NCBI GenBank assembly: GCA_028281045.1
Contig: JANQKP010000003.1
Location: forward strand, 1-64,000
DNA length: 64,000 nucleotides
Origin: Candidatus Altimarinota bacterium
GTDB lineage: Bacteria > Patescibacteriota > Gracilibacteria > UM-FILTER-43-11
Direction of reading: 5' to 3'
Below the pieces are notes generated by a model, which worked only from the letters and a program-made list of their open reading frames with translations, did no database searches and was not told the origin of the DNA. Position numbers and translations under genes: made by a program. Positions 1-9,897 of this stretch are shown here, in pieces. Each line of letters begins with the position of its first letter. Positions within the stretch are counted from its first letter, which is position 1.

Positions 1-1
1 C

Positions 2-3000
2 TTTGAAGAGCAATCGAATAACATTGCCACCATTAATATCACAACCGTAAGTGATCAAGGTCCTACCGTTGCTGGGCAAGTAAGCCTAAATGGTATCGAC
101 TACGGAAACGCACCTGTGACGCTTCTTGTAGACATCACAGAAGCCAACACCATTACCTTTGGTAACAATGTAGTAGATCACACCCCCCCAGCCCCTCTTA
201 GCTTCTCTGTTGGGCAACTGGTTGGAGGACAAACCTATAACTACGAAGGAGTTTACACTTCTGTAGATTATAGCGCTGAAATTCAAATCACCACGATCAA
301 CGCTGCAGGTGAAATCTTTGTAGACGGAGTATCTATTGGAACTCCTACTACGCCTGGAACTTATATCACTTACACTGTTCCAGATGTACGCCAAGATGTA
401 GTGCTTTCTTATGGAGCTGTGGTTGGATTTAATACTCCTGCCAATGAAACCATTACTGGTGGAACTTTAATCGCTGGTAGCACGAACAATCTTTACGAAG
501 GAGTGTATACCACCAACTTCGCAACGATTAACGTAACCACTCTTGGAGCGACTGGAGAAATCTTTGTAAACGGAGTGTCTATTGGAACTCCTGCGACTGC
601 TGGAGATTACCTAAGCACTAACGTAGATATCACAGTAGATAATGTGATCTCATACGGATTTGTAGCTGGATTCACTACTCCTGCAAACGAAACCATTCCA
701 ATGAACACCCTTGTTGGAAGCAGTACAAACAACAACTACGAAGGAACTTACATTTCTGCTGGAAGCTCAGCAACCATTAATGTAACCACCCTTGATGCAA
801 CCGGTGAAATCTTTGTAAACGGAGTGTCTATTGGAACTCCTGCTACTCCTGGAACTTACATTTCTACCACGGTAGATGTAAGCGTAAACAATGTTATTTC
901 GTACGGAGCGGTAGCTGGATTCTTTACTCCAGTAGATGAAACGATTCTAGCGGGAACGCTAATCGCTGGAAGTACAAATAATGACTATGAAGGTGATTAT
1001 GATCCGAGTACAGCAACTCTAGATATCACCACTCAACCGGTGGCGGGAGAAATCTTCCTAAATGGAGTATCTCTTGGAACGCCGGCAGCACCTGGAACGA
1101 TTATCTCTACTACGATTGATGTGACTGTAGATAACACTGTTTCATACGGAGCGGTTGCGGGATACACCACAGCGACTGACGATTTCTTTGGAGCTAATAC
1201 CCTAGCCGCTTCAAGTACTACTGCGGTTCAAGGTGACTATACAATTATTAATACTATGGCGACCATTGAGGTAACCACTCTTGGAGCCACTGGAGAAGTA
1301 TTTGTAGACGGAGTTTCTATTGGAACCCCTGCAACTCCTGGAGATTATCTAAGCACTATGGTAGACGTAACCGTAGCCCACGTGATCTCTTACGGAGCAG
1401 TAGCCGGATTCATTACTCCTGGAGATGACAATATTCCTGCTAACTTCCTAACCCCAGGAACGACTACGCAATTTGATAGAACTTATGTGCCAGTGAGCAC
1501 TTCAGCCACTTTTGAAATTACCACTCAACCGGTGGCGGGAGAAATCTTCCTAAATGGAGTATCTCTTGGAACACCGGCAGCACCTGGAACCATTATCTCT
1601 ACCACGATTGATGTAACCGTAGATAACACGGTTTCATACGGAACAGTAGCCGGATACACCACAGCGACTGACGATTTCTTTGGAGCTAACACTGTTCTTG
1701 CGGGAGCAACCGTAAATATACAAGGAGATTACACGGTAGATCCTACAGCGACGATTGAAGTAACTACTCAGCCAGTAGCTGGAGAAGTATTCCTAAATGG
1801 AGTTTCTATTGGAACCCCTGCAAGTGCTGGAGCCTTTGTGACCAGCAATATTGATACTTCTGTGATCAATACGATCAGCTATGGAGCAGTAGGTGGGTAC
1901 CAAGCTCCAGTGGATGAAATCATCCCTGCTGGATCACTGACTCCTGGTTCAAACACTCAATATACTGGAAACTACACTCAAGACTTCACTCTAACTAAAG
2001 TGGCTGATCAAGCGACTGTGGGTGATAACACCGTAGTGACTTACACCATTACCCTAACCCGTCAAAATACTGATCCTGGAACGATCAACGTAGATCTTAC
2101 AGACACTGTAACTTCAACTGGAACCATTAATGGTTCTAACGGTGGAGCCATGAATGTGATCATGAACATGGGTAATTGTTCTGGTGTAACTTGTTCTGGA
2201 AACCAAATCGACCAAGGCCCAATTACAGTGGCCATGGACACGGCTGGAAGCCAGGCTGTGATCACTTACCAAGTGCGTTCAGACAATAGCTCTATCCCTG
2301 CAGGTCAAAACTCTGCAGCGATCAATACCGCTACAGCAACTTACGGAGCAGGACAAATGCTTCAAGCTTCAACTTCTGTAACCATCACCGGTCCAAGTGC
2401 TGGATCTGGTGGAGGATCAAGTAGTGGTGTAAGCCTAAAAACTGGTGGACATGAACTAGTTAAAGGAGACATGAGCCTGAACATCAAACACTTTGTTTCA
2501 AATGATGGAATCAACTACGTAGCGACCACAGAAAAAGGAGCTCTAGCAGTAGCTAAAAACGCTACTTCTACCGTTTACCACAAGATTGTGATGGAAAATA
2601 CCGGTAAGGTATCCGCGACTAACATCAAACTAGCACCAAGCTTCGATGCAGGTGATAGCGGACTAAACGGAGGAGATATCTCTAATATCAGAGGAGCTAA
2701 ACTTAACTCTAAACACGGTTACTTTGTAGTGAACAAAGTGATGGTAGGAGAAACTAAAGAAGTGACTTACCAAAGATCTGTTTCAGCTCAAGATGCTACA
2801 AGTCAAATCGCTATTGATGGAATCACTCTTGTAGACTTTGGATCTCGTCTTCCAGACTACAGTGATGGTCTTAGATACCTAGGTAAAGGTGAAATCACTC
2901 CAGCGTATCTAAACTCTGGAAACGTAGCTGCTAAGAAACCTAGAATCCCAGGTAAACAATTCGCCTTTGTGCAAGGAGCAGTACTTAGCATCGCCATTGA

Positions 3001-3496
3001 AGCGAGCAAAGCAAGCGCTCACATTGGAGAAATGGTCGACTTCGTGATCACCGTAACCAACACTTCTGAAGAAGACATTACGAACCTGAATCTGTACCAC
3101 GATTACTCTGAATCACTACTTGCTATTGCTAAGTCTGTAGGAGCGAAAGACAACGGACAAGAACTTATCTTCAAGCGCGCTATTCTTCGCCCAGGACAAG
3201 CTCAGAAATTCTACTTCACCGCTAGCGTGATTGGTGGAGAAGCCGGACAAATCGCTAAAGGAATGACTCGCGTACTTGTGAATCAAACCGACGATGTACC
3301 AGTAGCTTACAGTGCTCTAGAAATGCTTGGTGGAGCCGTTAAATCAACTCAACCACAACCATTTATTCTAGCGGAAACTGGAGCAAGTGCAGCGGCAAGT
3401 GCCTTCATCTTCAGTCTGATCACCACTCTTGGAATCAGAGCGGTAAACCGCAGACGTGAAGAGGTAGTGCTTGGCCTAGCACCACAAACAGCTTAA
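2..3496 (+). CDS. Large secreted/surface repeat protein, 5' truncated by the window; about 8 tandem ~80-aa PEGA-like repeats, DUF11-like C-terminal region, LAETG-type C-terminal sorting-like signal
   Basis: Frame is open from base 2, so the track start at 116 (GTG) is not the true start. Repeated motif GE(I/V)F(V/L)(N/D)GVS(I/L)GTP; C-terminus ILAETGASAAASAFIFSLITTLGIRAVNRRR. Confidence 0.8.
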   Translation, partial: FEEQSNNIATINITTVSDQGPTVAGQVSLNGIDYGNAPVTLLVDITEANTITFGNNVVDHTPPAPLSFSVGQLVGGQTYNYEGVYTSVDYSAEIQITTINAAGEIFVDGVSIGTPTTPGTYITYTVPDVRQDVVLSYGAVVGFNTPANETITGGTLIAGSTNNLYEGVYTTNFATINVTTLGATGEIFVNGVSIGTPATAGDYLSTNVDITVDNVISYGFVAGFTTPANETIPMNTLVGSSTNNNYEGTYISAGSSATINVTTLDATGEIFVNGVSIGTPATPGTYISTTVDVSVNNVISYGAVAGFFTPVDETILAGTLIAGSTNNDYEGDYDPSTATLDITTQPVAGEIFLNGVSLGTPAAPGTIISTTIDVTVDNTVSYGAVAGYTTATDDFFGANTLAASSTTAVQGDYTIINTMATIEVTTLGATGEVFVDGVSIGTPATPGDYLSTMVDVTVAHVISYGAVAGFITPGDDNIPANFLTPGTTTQFDRTYVPVSTSATFEITTQPVAGEIFLNGVSLGTPAAPGTIISTTIDVTVDNTVSYGTVAGYTTATDDFFGANTVLAGATVNIQGDYTVDPTATIEVTTQPVAGEVFLNGVSIGTPASAGAFVTSNIDTSVINTISYGAVGGYQAPVDEIIPAGSLTPGSNTQYTGNYTQDFTLTKVADQATVGDNTVVTYTITLTRQNTDPGTINVDLTDTVTSTGTINGSNGGAMNVIMNMGNCSGVTCSGNQIDQGPITVAMDTAGSQAVITYQVRSDNSSIPAGQNSAAINTATATYGAGQMLQASTSVTITGPSAGSGGGSSSGVSLKTGGHELVKGDMSLNIKHFVSNDGINYVATTEKGALAVAKNATSTVYHKIVMENTGKVSATNIKLAPSFDAGDSGLNGGDISNIRGAKLNSKHGYFVVNKVMVGETKEVTYQRSVSAQDATSQIAIDGITLVDFGSRLPDYSDGLRYLGKGEITPAYLNSGNVAAKKPRIPGKQFAFVQGAVLSIAIEASKASAHIGEMVDFVITVTNTSEEDITNLNLYHDYSESLLAIAKSVGAKDNGQELIFKRAILRPGQAQKFYFTASVIGGEAGQIAKGMTRVLVNQTDDVPVAYSALEMLGGAVKSTQPQPFILAETGASAAASAFIFSLITTLGIRAVNRRREEVVLGLAPQTA

Positions 3497-3512
3497 CAAG
3501 CAAACGGATGGA

Positions 3513-3538
3513 CCCCCGCCCTATGGCGGGGGTTTTTT
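3513..3538 (+). terminator. Rho-independent terminator
   Basis: CCCCCGCC-CTAT-GGCGGGGG followed by TTTTTT. Confidence 0.9.
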
Positions 3539-3554
3539 AATACCCAAATTTTGC

Positions 3555-3560
3555 TATAAT
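3555..3560 (+). promoter_or_regulatory. -10 box (TATAAT) for dtd
   Basis: TTTTGCTATAAT, 24 nt before the dtd ATG. Confidence 0.55.
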
Positions 3561-3584
3561 GCCGGGGCTAATTAACTTAGAAAT

Positions 3585-4037
3585 ATGAGAGCCTTAGTTC
3601 AAAGAGTCACTGACGGAAACGTGACCATAGATGGAGAAAAAGTTTCTGAAATTGAAAAAGGAGTCGTGATCCTTCTTGGGATCACTCCAGAAGACACCGA
3701 AAATGAAGTGAATTTTCTAGCGGAAAAAATCGCTAATTTGCGTATTTTCCCCGCAGAAGGATCTGACAATGACTGGGATGAATCCCTTTTAGACAAGGGC
3801 TATAGCGCCCTAATTGTGTCGCAATTTACGTTGTACGGGCACTGTAACAAAGGTCGTCGTCCAGATTTTAATGACGCCGCAAGGCCAGCGATTTCAGAGC
3901 CTCTTTACGATGCCTTTGTAAAAAAGGTAGAATCTTTAGGTGTTCCGGTGTCGACTGGAAAATTCGGAGCTGATATGATGGTCAACCTCACCAACTGGGG
4001 ACCAGCCACGCTTTGGCTCGAAAAAACTAACCAATAA
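3585..4037 (+). CDS. dtd: D-aminoacyl-tRNA deacylase
   Basis: MRALVQRVT start, SQFTLYG motif, C-terminal N-x-GPAT motif. Confidence 0.93.
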   Translation: MRALVQRVTDGNVTIDGEKVSEIEKGVVILLGITPEDTENEVNFLAEKIANLRIFPAEGSDNDWDESLLDKGYSALIVSQFTLYGHCNKGRRPDFNDAARPAISEPLYDAFVKKVESLGVPVSTGKFGADMMVNLTNWGPATLWLEKTNQ

Positions 4038-4040
4038 AAT

Positions 4041-5429
4041 ATGTCAGATAACTTAATGGAAAAAGTCGTTTCACTCTGTAAAAGAAAAGGGTTTGTATAC
4101 CCTGGCTCTGACATATACGGCGGACTGGCCAATACCTGGGACTACGGACCATTAGGATCACAACTTAAAAAGAACATCCAAGACGCTTGGTGGAAATTCT
4201 TTGTGACCGATAGAAAAGATATGGTAGGACTAGATGCTTCTATTCTGATGAATCCAAAAGTGTGGCATGCCAGTGGGCATGTGGCTTCATTTAATGACGC
4301 CCTTGTAGATTGTAAAGAATGTAAAGCGCGTATTCGCGCAGATCATCTTATTGAAGACGCTCTAGACGATGTAAAAGTAGAAGGGCTTGAGCTGGCAGAC
4401 CTAGATAAGCTCATTGAAAACAATAAAATTCCTTGTCCGCATTGTGGTAAAAATAACTTCACTGAAGCCCGCGTGTTTAACTTGCTTTTCCAAACCCATA
4501 TTGGGCCTGTGGCCAAAGACTCTGAACCGGTATTCCTTCGTGGTGAAGTGGCTCAAGCGATGTTCGTGAACTTCAAAAACATTCAAGAGTCTTCTCGTAA
4601 GAAACTTCCTTTTGGAATTGCCTCTGTGGGTAAAGCCTTCCGTAACGAAATCACCCCAGGGAATTTCATTTTCCGTACCATTGAATTTGACCTGATGGAA
4701 TTTGAATACTTCATCAAGGAATCTGAATGGGAAAAGACTTTCGATTACTGGATTGAAGAGATGAAAAAATGGCTCGATATCGCTGGTATCGACAGTAAAA
4801 AAACGCGTATTCGGGAGCATACAGCGGATGAGCTTTCTCACTATTCTAAGAAAACGGTAGACATTGAATTCGATACTCCATTTGGATGGAAAGAGCTTTA
4901 TGGATGTGCCTATAGAACCAACTTCGATCTTTCTAATCATCAAGAAAAATCGAAGAAGAATATGGAATACCTAGATCCAGAAACGAATGAGAAATTCATT
5001 CCTCATGTGATTGAGCCTACATTTGGTCTCACCCGCTCTGTACTTATGGTACTACTGAGTGCCTACACCGAAGAAGTGGTGAAAGATGCCGATGGAAACG
5101 AAGACACGCGTATTGTGCTTAAATTCAATAAGAAGATTGCTCCATTCCAAGTAGCCATTCTTCCACTGCAGAAGCAGCAAATTGAAAAAGCCGATGAAGT
5201 GTTTGAAAAAATTGGTAAAAAATTCAACTGCGACTTCGATACCACCGGAACCATTGGTAAGCGCTACAGAAGACAAGATGAAATTGGTACCCCGTACTGC
5301 GTAACCATTGATTTTGACACTGAAGAAGATGGCAGTGTTACCGTGCGTGATCGCGATACCATGGAACAAAAACGCATTAAAATCGATGAACTTGAAAACT
5401 ACATTGCGGAGCAACTAGAACTTGACTAA
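4041..5429 (+). CDS. glyS: Glycyl-tRNA synthetase (single-chain class II type)
   Basis: KRKGFVYPGSDIYGG...DYGPLG, GIASVGKAFRNEITPGNFIFRTIEFDLMEFEYF, ELYGCAYRTNFDLSNH. Confidence 0.95.
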   Translation: MSDNLMEKVVSLCKRKGFVYPGSDIYGGLANTWDYGPLGSQLKKNIQDAWWKFFVTDRKDMVGLDASILMNPKVWHASGHVASFNDALVDCKECKARIRADHLIEDALDDVKVEGLELADLDKLIENNKIPCPHCGKNNFTEARVFNLLFQTHIGPVAKDSEPVFLRGEVAQAMFVNFKNIQESSRKKLPFGIASVGKAFRNEITPGNFIFRTIEFDLMEFEYFIKESEWEKTFDYWIEEMKKWLDIAGIDSKKTRIREHTADELSHYSKKTVDIEFDTPFGWKELYGCAYRTNFDLSNHQEKSKKNMEYLDPETNEKFIPHVIEPTFGLTRSVLMVLLSAYTEEVVKDADGNEDTRIVLKFNKKIAPFQVAILPLQKQQIEKADEVFEKIGKKFNCDFDTTGTIGKRYRRQDEIGTPYCVTIDFDTEEDGSVTVRDRDTMEQKRIKIDELENYIAEQLELD

Positions 5430-5475
5430 AATTAGAAAAAGTAGTAAAATACCTATCTATTATTAGCCCACCCCC

Positions 5476-6015
5476 ATGGATAAAAGCCCTAAAAAGCCAG
5501 AGTCATCTGTTGTTAATCAATTAGATCGTGGGCTGTCATATGCCCTTCTTTCTAGAAGTATAGAAACTGCTGAAACACTGCTTCAAGCAGTTACTAATAT
5601 TCGTAATAGTGTTGATCTTATTACAAAGTATGGACTGAAAGAAAAGGATTTACACGACATGGATGAGATTATTTCAACAGTTCCCCCTGCAATAGAGCTG
5701 CTCAAAAGACATGAAAGCTTGGATATGGTTTGCCTAAGCACTAGGCTGATTATAGGTGGAGAAAAAATGAGCGTATTTGAGCTGCTGACTGAAAATGAGT
5801 TAAGTGAAGAAGCAGAAGGGGCTATAGTTCAACTTCTAGAAGAAGAAAATTATTCAATTTCTCCAGAAAAAGCAGAAGAAATTAAACAGCTTATAGCTGG
5901 AGATAAAGAGGTTGTTGTCTTTGATACTCAAAAAGGCGGCCAGTCTGACGCAGAACTATTACAAAGCCTAAGTAGTGTCAACTGGGGTAATAACCCAAAC
6001 AATAGAGCCAATTAA
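5476..6015 (+). CDS. Hypothetical protein
   Basis: Intact 179-aa ORF in a gap between conserved genes; no family recognised. Confidence 0.65.
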   Translation: MDKSPKKPESSVVNQLDRGLSYALLSRSIETAETLLQAVTNIRNSVDLITKYGLKEKDLHDMDEIISTVPPAIELLKRHESLDMVCLSTRLIIGGEKMSVFELLTENELSEEAEGAIVQLLEEENYSISPEKAEEIKQLIAGDKEVVVFDTQKGGQSDAELLQSLSSVNWGNNPNNRAN

Positions 6016-6387
6016 TTACTTACGTGCCATGAAGTAGAATTCAATGAGCACGACAATCGCTAGTAGTAAAAGTCCGTCCCACCAGGTCAGGACTTTTAAA
6101 CGTTGGAACACTAGGGCAATACAAACCATAATAGACAGAAGTAACCCTTGGCGCAGCGCCGTATTGAGTTGTACATTATAAATCTGCCCTTTATTTAAAG
6201 TAAGACGCAGGTAGTAATTGATTAAGGTGAAGGTCCCTGTTAAAGCAATACAAAGGCTGGCGTAAAATAAAGTCAGAGCCAAAGTTGTTGAGGTAAAAGG
6301 GCTGAGCTTGTTGATCACCACACCCCAAGAAGCCCACCCAAGTACGGTGGCTACTACAAGACCGGTCATGTATGAACTGTGAACCAT
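6016..6387 (-). CDS. Hypothetical membrane protein, ~4 TM segments
   Basis: Four hydrophobic stretches in 123 aa; convergent and directly adjacent to the previous ORF. Confidence 0.65.
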   Translation of the reverse strand: MVHSSYMTGLVVATVLGWASWGVVINKLSPFTSTTLALTLFYASLCIALTGTFTLINYYLRLTLNKGQIYNVQLNTALRQGLLLSIMVCIALVFQRLKVLTWWDGLLLLAIVVLIEFYFMARK

Positions 6388-6475
6388 AATATTTCTAATT
6401 CTTGCCTTAGTTTAATGAAACATACACAGCAAGTCAAAAACGGCATAAGTCTATTCATTTTTACACAGAATTTGG

Positions 6476-6481
6476 TATAAT
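6476..6481 (+). promoter_or_regulatory. -10 box (TATAAT) for the SLH-domain gene
   Basis: TTTGGTATAAT upstream of ATG 6502. Confidence 0.5.
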
Positions 6482-6501
6482 TTCGAGGCCCTGAATAAAA
6501 A

Positions 6502-9363
6502 ATGCGAAAACAATTTCTAATCATCATTGGACTTCTGCTTCTACCACTATCTGTGGCCCGCGCCGCCGTGTTTTCTGACGTGAGCAGTGCCCACGAAAAC
6601 TACGATGCGATCAACTACCTTCAAAACGAAGGAGTGATTGAAGGGTACGAAGATAATACCTTTAGACCAGACCAAACAGTGAATAGGGCAGAGGCTCTAA
6701 AAATCATCCTTTTAGGGTCAGATATTGTGGTTCCAGAAATTCAACCTCAGGAAATCTTCCCTGATGTAATTCATGGAACTTGGTATGCCAAGTTTGCCCG
6801 CAAAGGAAAGATTTTAAATATAGTGAGTGGAGATGGAGACACTGGTTTATTTAGACCAGGTGACACCATTAACCTGGCTGAGATTTTAAAGATTCTTTTA
6901 AAAGCCAATAATATTGAAGCTAAAGATGTGAGCAGTCATCCGTACGCGGATGTTCCTCCGGGAGCTTGGTTTGCGCCTTACTTTGGATTTGCTAAAACCG
7001 CTGGGCTTTTGGATGCAAGCTCTGGTGATGATGTTAGTCCTGCCTCCCCAGTAACACGTGGAATGATGGCAGAGCTCATGTACAGACTGAGCCAAAAAGG
7101 AAACGTGATTGAAGCGGGAGAATCTAGCTATTACGGAGCCTTTTTCCATGGGAAAACGACTGCCAACGGAGAAACCTTTGATGCCTCTGGATTCACTGCA
7201 GCGCATAGAACACTGCCTTTTGATACCTGGCTTAAAGTGACTAATTCTGAGAATGGGAAATGGGTACTGGTACGCGTGAATGATCGTGGACCTTATGCCC
7301 ATACAGAAACTCGCATTATTGATTTAGCTCAGGCCGCTTTTGAAGCCATCTCTCCCCCATCACGTGGGATCATTGATGTGACCTTAGAAAAAATAGGAGC
7401 TCCAGGGCCAGACACGCCAAGAACAGGAGGTCCTGAAGACGATGATAATAGTGATGCAGAAGCAGGTGCACCAGCGGCTGAAGCCGTAACAGGTGATGTA
7501 GTGGTAGAAGAAGACGATGAAGAAGACGAGCTTACTGCAGATCAACTAGCGGCCAATCTTTTCCAAGAAGAGTTCTGTTCTCAAAAAGGAAACCTTCGTT
7601 ACCACAGCCAAGGCAGCTTCGATAACATTACTTTAGATAACGAGCTACCCAATCGTTTTTACGAACATGAGATTGTACGTATTTCAGGAGCGGTGCAAAT
7701 AGAAAGCGCTGAAACAGCGAGCGTATTTATTGTGGATAGCTCAGGAAACAACACGGTCTTTTACGGAGACCTAGATAGCAGCAATCGCTTTAATGTTGAT
7801 ATTCAATTCCCAGATACAGGTAACTTTGATATTGGAGTGATTCCAGGTGCTGCTGGAACCAGCATTGTTAAAAGCATTGCCGTCTTGCAAGACGACTGTC
7901 TTGTAGACGTAGAGCCAAGCACTACCTCTTCTTCTCCAGCGATTGAACTAGAGATTGAAGCCGGAGATCTTGTAGCCTCTTGGTCACCCCTAAGCCACAA
8001 CGTGCATAAAGTGACGTTGTCTCAAGGCAATGAAGAAGAAGTATTTATTACGCAAAATGCAGAGTGGTCTCCAGACTACAAAGCGTTTGATGCCTTTGAT
8101 GAAGGCAGTGTAACGCTTTCTGTAAGAAGTGCTAAATTCACGACCAAGTCTTTAATTGAACTAGATACTATTGAATGGGGGCCGGAAGTTAAAACCACCT
8201 TTACTGCAGCGCTTCATGGAGACTACGCAGTAAATGCAGAGGAAGTAGATGTAGATTCATTACCAACCACCTTTAAAAAAGGAAACTCATTCCAAGCGTC
8301 GTTCACACCAAAATCTGCGATTCGCTCAGAGGCAGCTATTATTCTGCCCAATGGCCTTGTAGAAGAAATCCCTCTTTCTGGACTCAATCAAAGTCCTACA
8401 GAAGATGCCAATGGGGTAGAAGTTTATAATCCTTCAGAGAATAAACTTACTGTGGGTTACACCACAAATCTTTCTGGAACTCATTTCTTAGAAATCAATG
8501 GAGCGGATGGTCTTGCGGCCATTAACATTCCGGTTTACGAAGAAGGTCACTACCCTCTTATTCCTAATCTTTTAGATTTAACGGTAAGAGAAGTTCAAGA
8601 CCTTGGAAATAACATCACCAGCCTTCGCGCACAAATGTTCGATCTCATCAATAGCGACCGTGGTGAATTTGGCCTAAGCCCTATTGCCCTAGACAATACC
8701 CTTTCAAGCCTAGCGCAAAGTAGAGCCAATGACATGGTGAGCAATAAATACTTTGGACACTGGGATAAAGATGGAAACTCAGCCAACGATTTAAAAAACG
8801 CTTATGGAATTCAGCCTAGCGTGAGTGAAAATTTGGCTAAAGATCTTAATATTGAGCTTGCTCAATATGGTCTTATGAGCAGCGCCATTCATCGCAGTAA
8901 CATTCTTTCTGCTGAATGGTCTCGTGTAGGAATTGGAATAGCTCAAGATACCGATGGAAGCTACATCTTTGTGCAGATCTTCTCAACGGATCCTATCGAT
9001 TTAGACAACCTTCAAGAGCTTAGAGATTCTATTCGTGGAACCATCAACGATAATCGTAGTCCTGGACTAAGTGCTTCAGCTACCCTTAATGATGTGGCTC
9101 AAACCTGGGCGGTGAAAATGGCAGACGACGACTTCTTCGATTTCACCGATAATAACGGAAATACTCTTATAGACTCTGTTCGCGATGCTGGAGAAAATGC
9201 AGCCCTTGGAACTTACATTCTAGGGAACACCAGTTTCTCAGATCTTCTAGAGCAAATCGAAAATAACACCCAGGTGCAAGATTCACGTTGGAAAAACATT
9301 GGAATTGGAATCAAGCAAGATATCCTGGGAATCATCAAGGTAACTCTGGTTTACACGGAATAA
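6502..9363 (+). CDS. Secreted S-layer-homology protein with three SLH domains, an RlpA-like double-psi beta-barrel and two CAP/SCP-like domains (second degenerate)
   Basis: Signal peptide; SLH motifs FSDVSSAHENYDAINYLQNEGVIEGYEDNTFRPDQTVNRAEALKI etc.; RlpA motif SSYYGAFFHGKTTANGETFD...VRVNDRGPY...RIIDLAQAAF; CAP motif LINSDRGEFGLSPI...SENLAK...AIHRSNILSAEWSRVGIGI. Confidence 0.88.
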   Translation: MRKQFLIIIGLLLLPLSVARAAVFSDVSSAHENYDAINYLQNEGVIEGYEDNTFRPDQTVNRAEALKIILLGSDIVVPEIQPQEIFPDVIHGTWYAKFARKGKILNIVSGDGDTGLFRPGDTINLAEILKILLKANNIEAKDVSSHPYADVPPGAWFAPYFGFAKTAGLLDASSGDDVSPASPVTRGMMAELMYRLSQKGNVIEAGESSYYGAFFHGKTTANGETFDASGFTAAHRTLPFDTWLKVTNSENGKWVLVRVNDRGPYAHTETRIIDLAQAAFEAISPPSRGIIDVTLEKIGAPGPDTPRTGGPEDDDNSDAEAGAPAAEAVTGDVVVEEDDEEDELTADQLAANLFQEEFCSQKGNLRYHSQGSFDNITLDNELPNRFYEHEIVRISGAVQIESAETASVFIVDSSGNNTVFYGDLDSSNRFNVDIQFPDTGNFDIGVIPGAAGTSIVKSIAVLQDDCLVDVEPSTTSSSPAIELEIEAGDLVASWSPLSHNVHKVTLSQGNEEEVFITQNAEWSPDYKAFDAFDEGSVTLSVRSAKFTTKSLIELDTIEWGPEVKTTFTAALHGDYAVNAEEVDVDSLPTTFKKGNSFQASFTPKSAIRSEAAIILPNGLVEEIPLSGLNQSPTEDANGVEVYNPSENKLTVGYTTNLSGTHFLEINGADGLAAINIPVYEEGHYPLIPNLLDLTVREVQDLGNNITSLRAQMFDLINSDRGEFGLSPIALDNTLSSLAQSRANDMVSNKYFGHWDKDGNSANDLKNAYGIQPSVSENLAKDLNIELAQYGLMSSAIHRSNILSAEWSRVGIGIAQDTDGSYIFVQIFSTDPIDLDNLQELRDSIRGTINDNRSPGLSASATLNDVAQTWAVKMADDDFFDFTDNNGNTLIDSVRDAGENAALGTYILGNTSFSDLLEQIENNTQVQDSRWKNIGIGIKQDILGIIKVTLVYTE

Positions 9364-9364
9364 C

Positions 9365-9391
9365 AAAAAAGGCCTGCCGAGGCAGACCTTT
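9365..9391 (-). terminator. Terminator for ndk, weakly bidirectional
   Basis: On the minus strand AAGGTCTGCCTCGGCAGGCC then TTTTTT; short T run on the other side. Confidence 0.7.
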
Positions 9392-9402
9392 CTAATTTTG
9401 AA

Positions 9403-9870
9403 TTATCCTTTGCGCTCGTTGTCATCGTACACATGAGCAAAGTCTGTTTTATCGTATTCAAAGATCTCATCTTCAGAGAAGAAACGTTTCACTTCAATCT
9501 CTGCATTCTCAACCGTATCTGAAGCGTGAATCACATTGTTTTGGTAGCTCATCGCTAGGTCTCCACGAATGGTTCCGGCATCAGCTCCACGAGCTTTTGT
9601 GATTCCAGCAATAATACGAATGGCTTCGATCACTTCAAATCCTTCCCAGATTTGTACCACCACTGGAGTAGAGCTCATAAAAGCTTTGATCGCAGGGAAG
9701 AAGGGCTTGTCTGCAAGATGCGCGTAGTGCTCTGCAATAACATCTTCAGAAAGACGTGTCATTTTCATCGCAGTTAACTTAAGACCTTTTTGCTCAAGAC
9801 GCTTGGTGATTTCTCCAACAAGTCCGCGCTGAAGAGCATCTGGCTTAATAATGATCAGTGAACGTTCCAT
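9403..9870 (-). CDS. ndk: Nucleoside diphosphate kinase
   Basis: MERSLIIIKPDALQRGLVGEI and NNVIHASD active-site motif. Confidence 0.95.
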   Translation of the reverse strand: MERSLIIIKPDALQRGLVGEITKRLEQKGLKLTAMKMTRLSEDVIAEHYAHLADKPFFPAIKAFMSSTPVVVQIWEGFEVIEAIRIIAGITKARGADAGTIRGDLAMSYQNNVIHASDTVENAEIEVKRFFSEDEIFEYDKTDFAHVYDDNERKG

Positions 9871-9897
9871 AATAATAGTTATTTAAAGTTGCAAAAG

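Noticed and set aside
2-1930. Tandem repeats as a possible CRISPR or non-coding repeat array
   Set aside because: Period ~246 bp, continuous reading frame and mostly synonymous changes: a protein repeat.
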